Assembly (NCBI GenBank): GCA_902762565.1
Contig: CACWOS010000007.1
Location: 1-64,000, forward strand
DNA: 64,000 nucleotides
From: an uncultured Prevotellaceae bacterium
Lineage (GTDB): Bacteria > Bacteroidota > Bacteroidia > Bacteroidales > Bacteroidaceae
Direction: 5' to 3'
A program made the translations under genes and the position numbers. This document shows, one piece after another, positions 62,991-64,000 of this stretch (position 1 is its first letter; the number at the start of each line of letters is the position of its first letter). The notes beneath the pieces were generated by a model. That model was not told where the DNA came from. It searched no databases and saw nothing but the letters and a program-made list of their open reading frames with translations.

Positions 62991-64000
62991 TTAATCTTCC
63001 TGATACTCAGGACGCAGCTTACGAACGGTCTCACCAGCGCGCCACATTTCCTGGTTGCGCATGGCCTCGAGTTCTTTCTCCAAACCAGCACGATAGTCGG
63101 GCTTAGAGTTTGCATCGATAGTAATCTGAGCCTCGTTACCAGTCTTTACAGAATAATACAACCACTCCATCACAGGCTTGATAGCGTCGTGGAAACGGGG
63201 AGCCCAGTCGAGGGCACCACGCTGAGCGGTGGTAGAGCAGTTTGCGTACATCCAGTCCATACCCTTAGCACCGAACAACGGGCCAAGGCTCTGGGTGAGC
63301 TCCTCAACGGTCTCGTTAAAGGCCTCAGAAGGTGTGTGACCATTCTCGCGCAACACTTCATACTGAGCCAGCAGCAAGCCCTGGATGGCACCCATCAGTG
63401 AGCCGCGCTCACCAGTGAGGTCAGAGGTAGCCTCGCGCTGGAAGGTGGTCTCGAACAGGTAACCTGCTCCGATACCGATACCGAAGGCCAGTGTCTTCTC
63501 CTTAGCCTTACCCGTAGCGTCCTGGTAAACAGCATAAGAGCAGTTCAGACCACGACCCTCGCAGAACATGGTGCGAAGAGAAGTACCTGAACCCTTAGGA
63601 GCTACCATGATCACATCAACATCCTTGGGAGGAACAACACCTGTGCGGTCGCTCCAGTTGATAGCGAAACCGTGACTGTAGTACAATGTCTTACCAGGCT
63701 TCAAATATTGTTTGATGGTAGGCCACTGCTGCATCTGACCAGCATCAGAGAGCAACATGCAGAGGATAGTACCCTTCTCAGCAGCCTCTTCAATAGAGAA
63801 GAGGGTCTTACCAGGCACCCAACCGTCAGCCACAGCCTTGTCGTAGGTCTTACCCTGACGCTGACCAACGATGACGTTGAAACCATTGTCACGCAGGTTG
63901 CAAGCCTGTCCAGGACCCTGAACACCATAACCGATGACGGCAATAACCTCATCCTTCAATACTTCACGTGCTTTCTCCAAAGAGAACTCTTTGCTGGTGA
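62991..64000 (-). CDS. ilvC: Ketol-acid reductoisomerase (5' end beyond window)
   Basis: The reading frame continues through the window edge, so the N terminus is missing. The Rossmann motif VIGYGVQGPGQA and the Mg-binding acidic residues around DLTGERGSLMGAIQG are present, and the knotted C-terminal domain is complete. It turns acetolactate or acetohydroxybutyrate into dihydroxy acids of the Val, Leu and Ile pathways using NADPH. The Bacteroidota enzyme is about 347 residues, so only about 10-12 codons are outside. Confidence 0.93.
   Translation of the reverse strand, partial: TSKEFSLEKAREVLKDEVIAVIGYGVQGPGQACNLRDNGFNVIVGQRQGKTYDKAVADGWVPGKTLFSIEEAAEKGTILCMLLSDAGQMQQWPTIKQYLKPGKTLYYSHGFAINWSDRTGVVPPKDVDVIMVAPKGSGTSLRTMFCEGRGLNCSYAVYQDATGKAKEKTLAFGIGIGAGYLFETTFQREATSDLTGERGSLMGAIQGLLLAQYEVLRENGHTPSEAFNETVEELTQSLGPLFGAKGMDWMYANCSTTAQRGALDWAPRFHDAIKPVMEWLYYSVKTGNEAQITIDANSKPDYRAGLEKELEAMRNQEMWRAGETVRKLRPEYQED

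Overview
The window looks like chromosomal DNA of a Bacteroidota bacterium, most likely Prevotellaceae. Three things point there. At least ten promoters read TTG-N20-TAnnTTTG, the Bacteroidota sigma signature. The primary sigma factor is the short 286-residue type. Gene content is typical of the group: serine palmitoyltransferase, carboxynorspermidine decarboxylase, an exported mutarotase, a Nudix-type AraR and very large repetitive surface proteins. No phage, complete IS element or CRISPR array is visible.

Layout. 1-1200: repeat-rich, decaying DNA with a small hypothetical gene and a carbonic-anhydrase remnant. 1211-7734: a metallo-beta-lactamase/polyferredoxin fusion, a GH43 enzyme, small exported proteins, a candidate small RNA, a frameshifted lipoprotein and a rhodanese/metallo-hydrolase lipoprotein. 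7885-10819: tRNA-Pro, serine palmitoyltransferase back-to-back with a lipid kinase (sphingolipid theme), a FeoB-associated small membrane protein and tRNA-Cys. 10837-14425: an exported protein, rpoD, htrA, tRNA-Glu and tRNA-Ser. 14550-27481: one leftward operon of a 70-aa peptide, three giant exported repeat proteins (1415, 1151 and 1539 aa) and a 69-aa terminal peptide. 27595-30191: an SH3-domain exported protein and nspC. 30236-30448: a MITE-like long inverted repeat. 30582-35417: an asymmetric ABC-F ATPase, grpE-dnaJ and folC.

35525-46033 is a sugar block. galM-galK ends in a terminator; then exported galM, an SSS symporter, araR, araD, araA and araB end in another. Together they import and isomerise galactose and arabinose and feed them to glycolysis and the pentose phosphate pathway under an AraR-like Nudix repressor. 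A truncated four-helix-bundle gene sits between araR and araD.

46077-49518 holds two overlapping Cache-HAMP sensor genes, one a complete histidine kinase and the other lacking the phospho-acceptor His and the ATPase domain. The rest is largely housekeeping: a TlpA-like thioredoxin, carB-trmD, a patatin, aminopeptidase P, a bleomycin-hydrolase-like C1 peptidase, an exported YhcH-family protein, recJ-recQ, an inositol monophosphatase and ilvC, which is cut by the window end.

The best leads for something undescribed are the giant-protein operon with its flanking peptides and recombinogenic repeats, the kinase/pseudokinase pair, the MBL-polyferredoxin fusion and the candidate small RNA at 4625-4704. 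All family names come from reading protein motifs; nothing was searched against databases.
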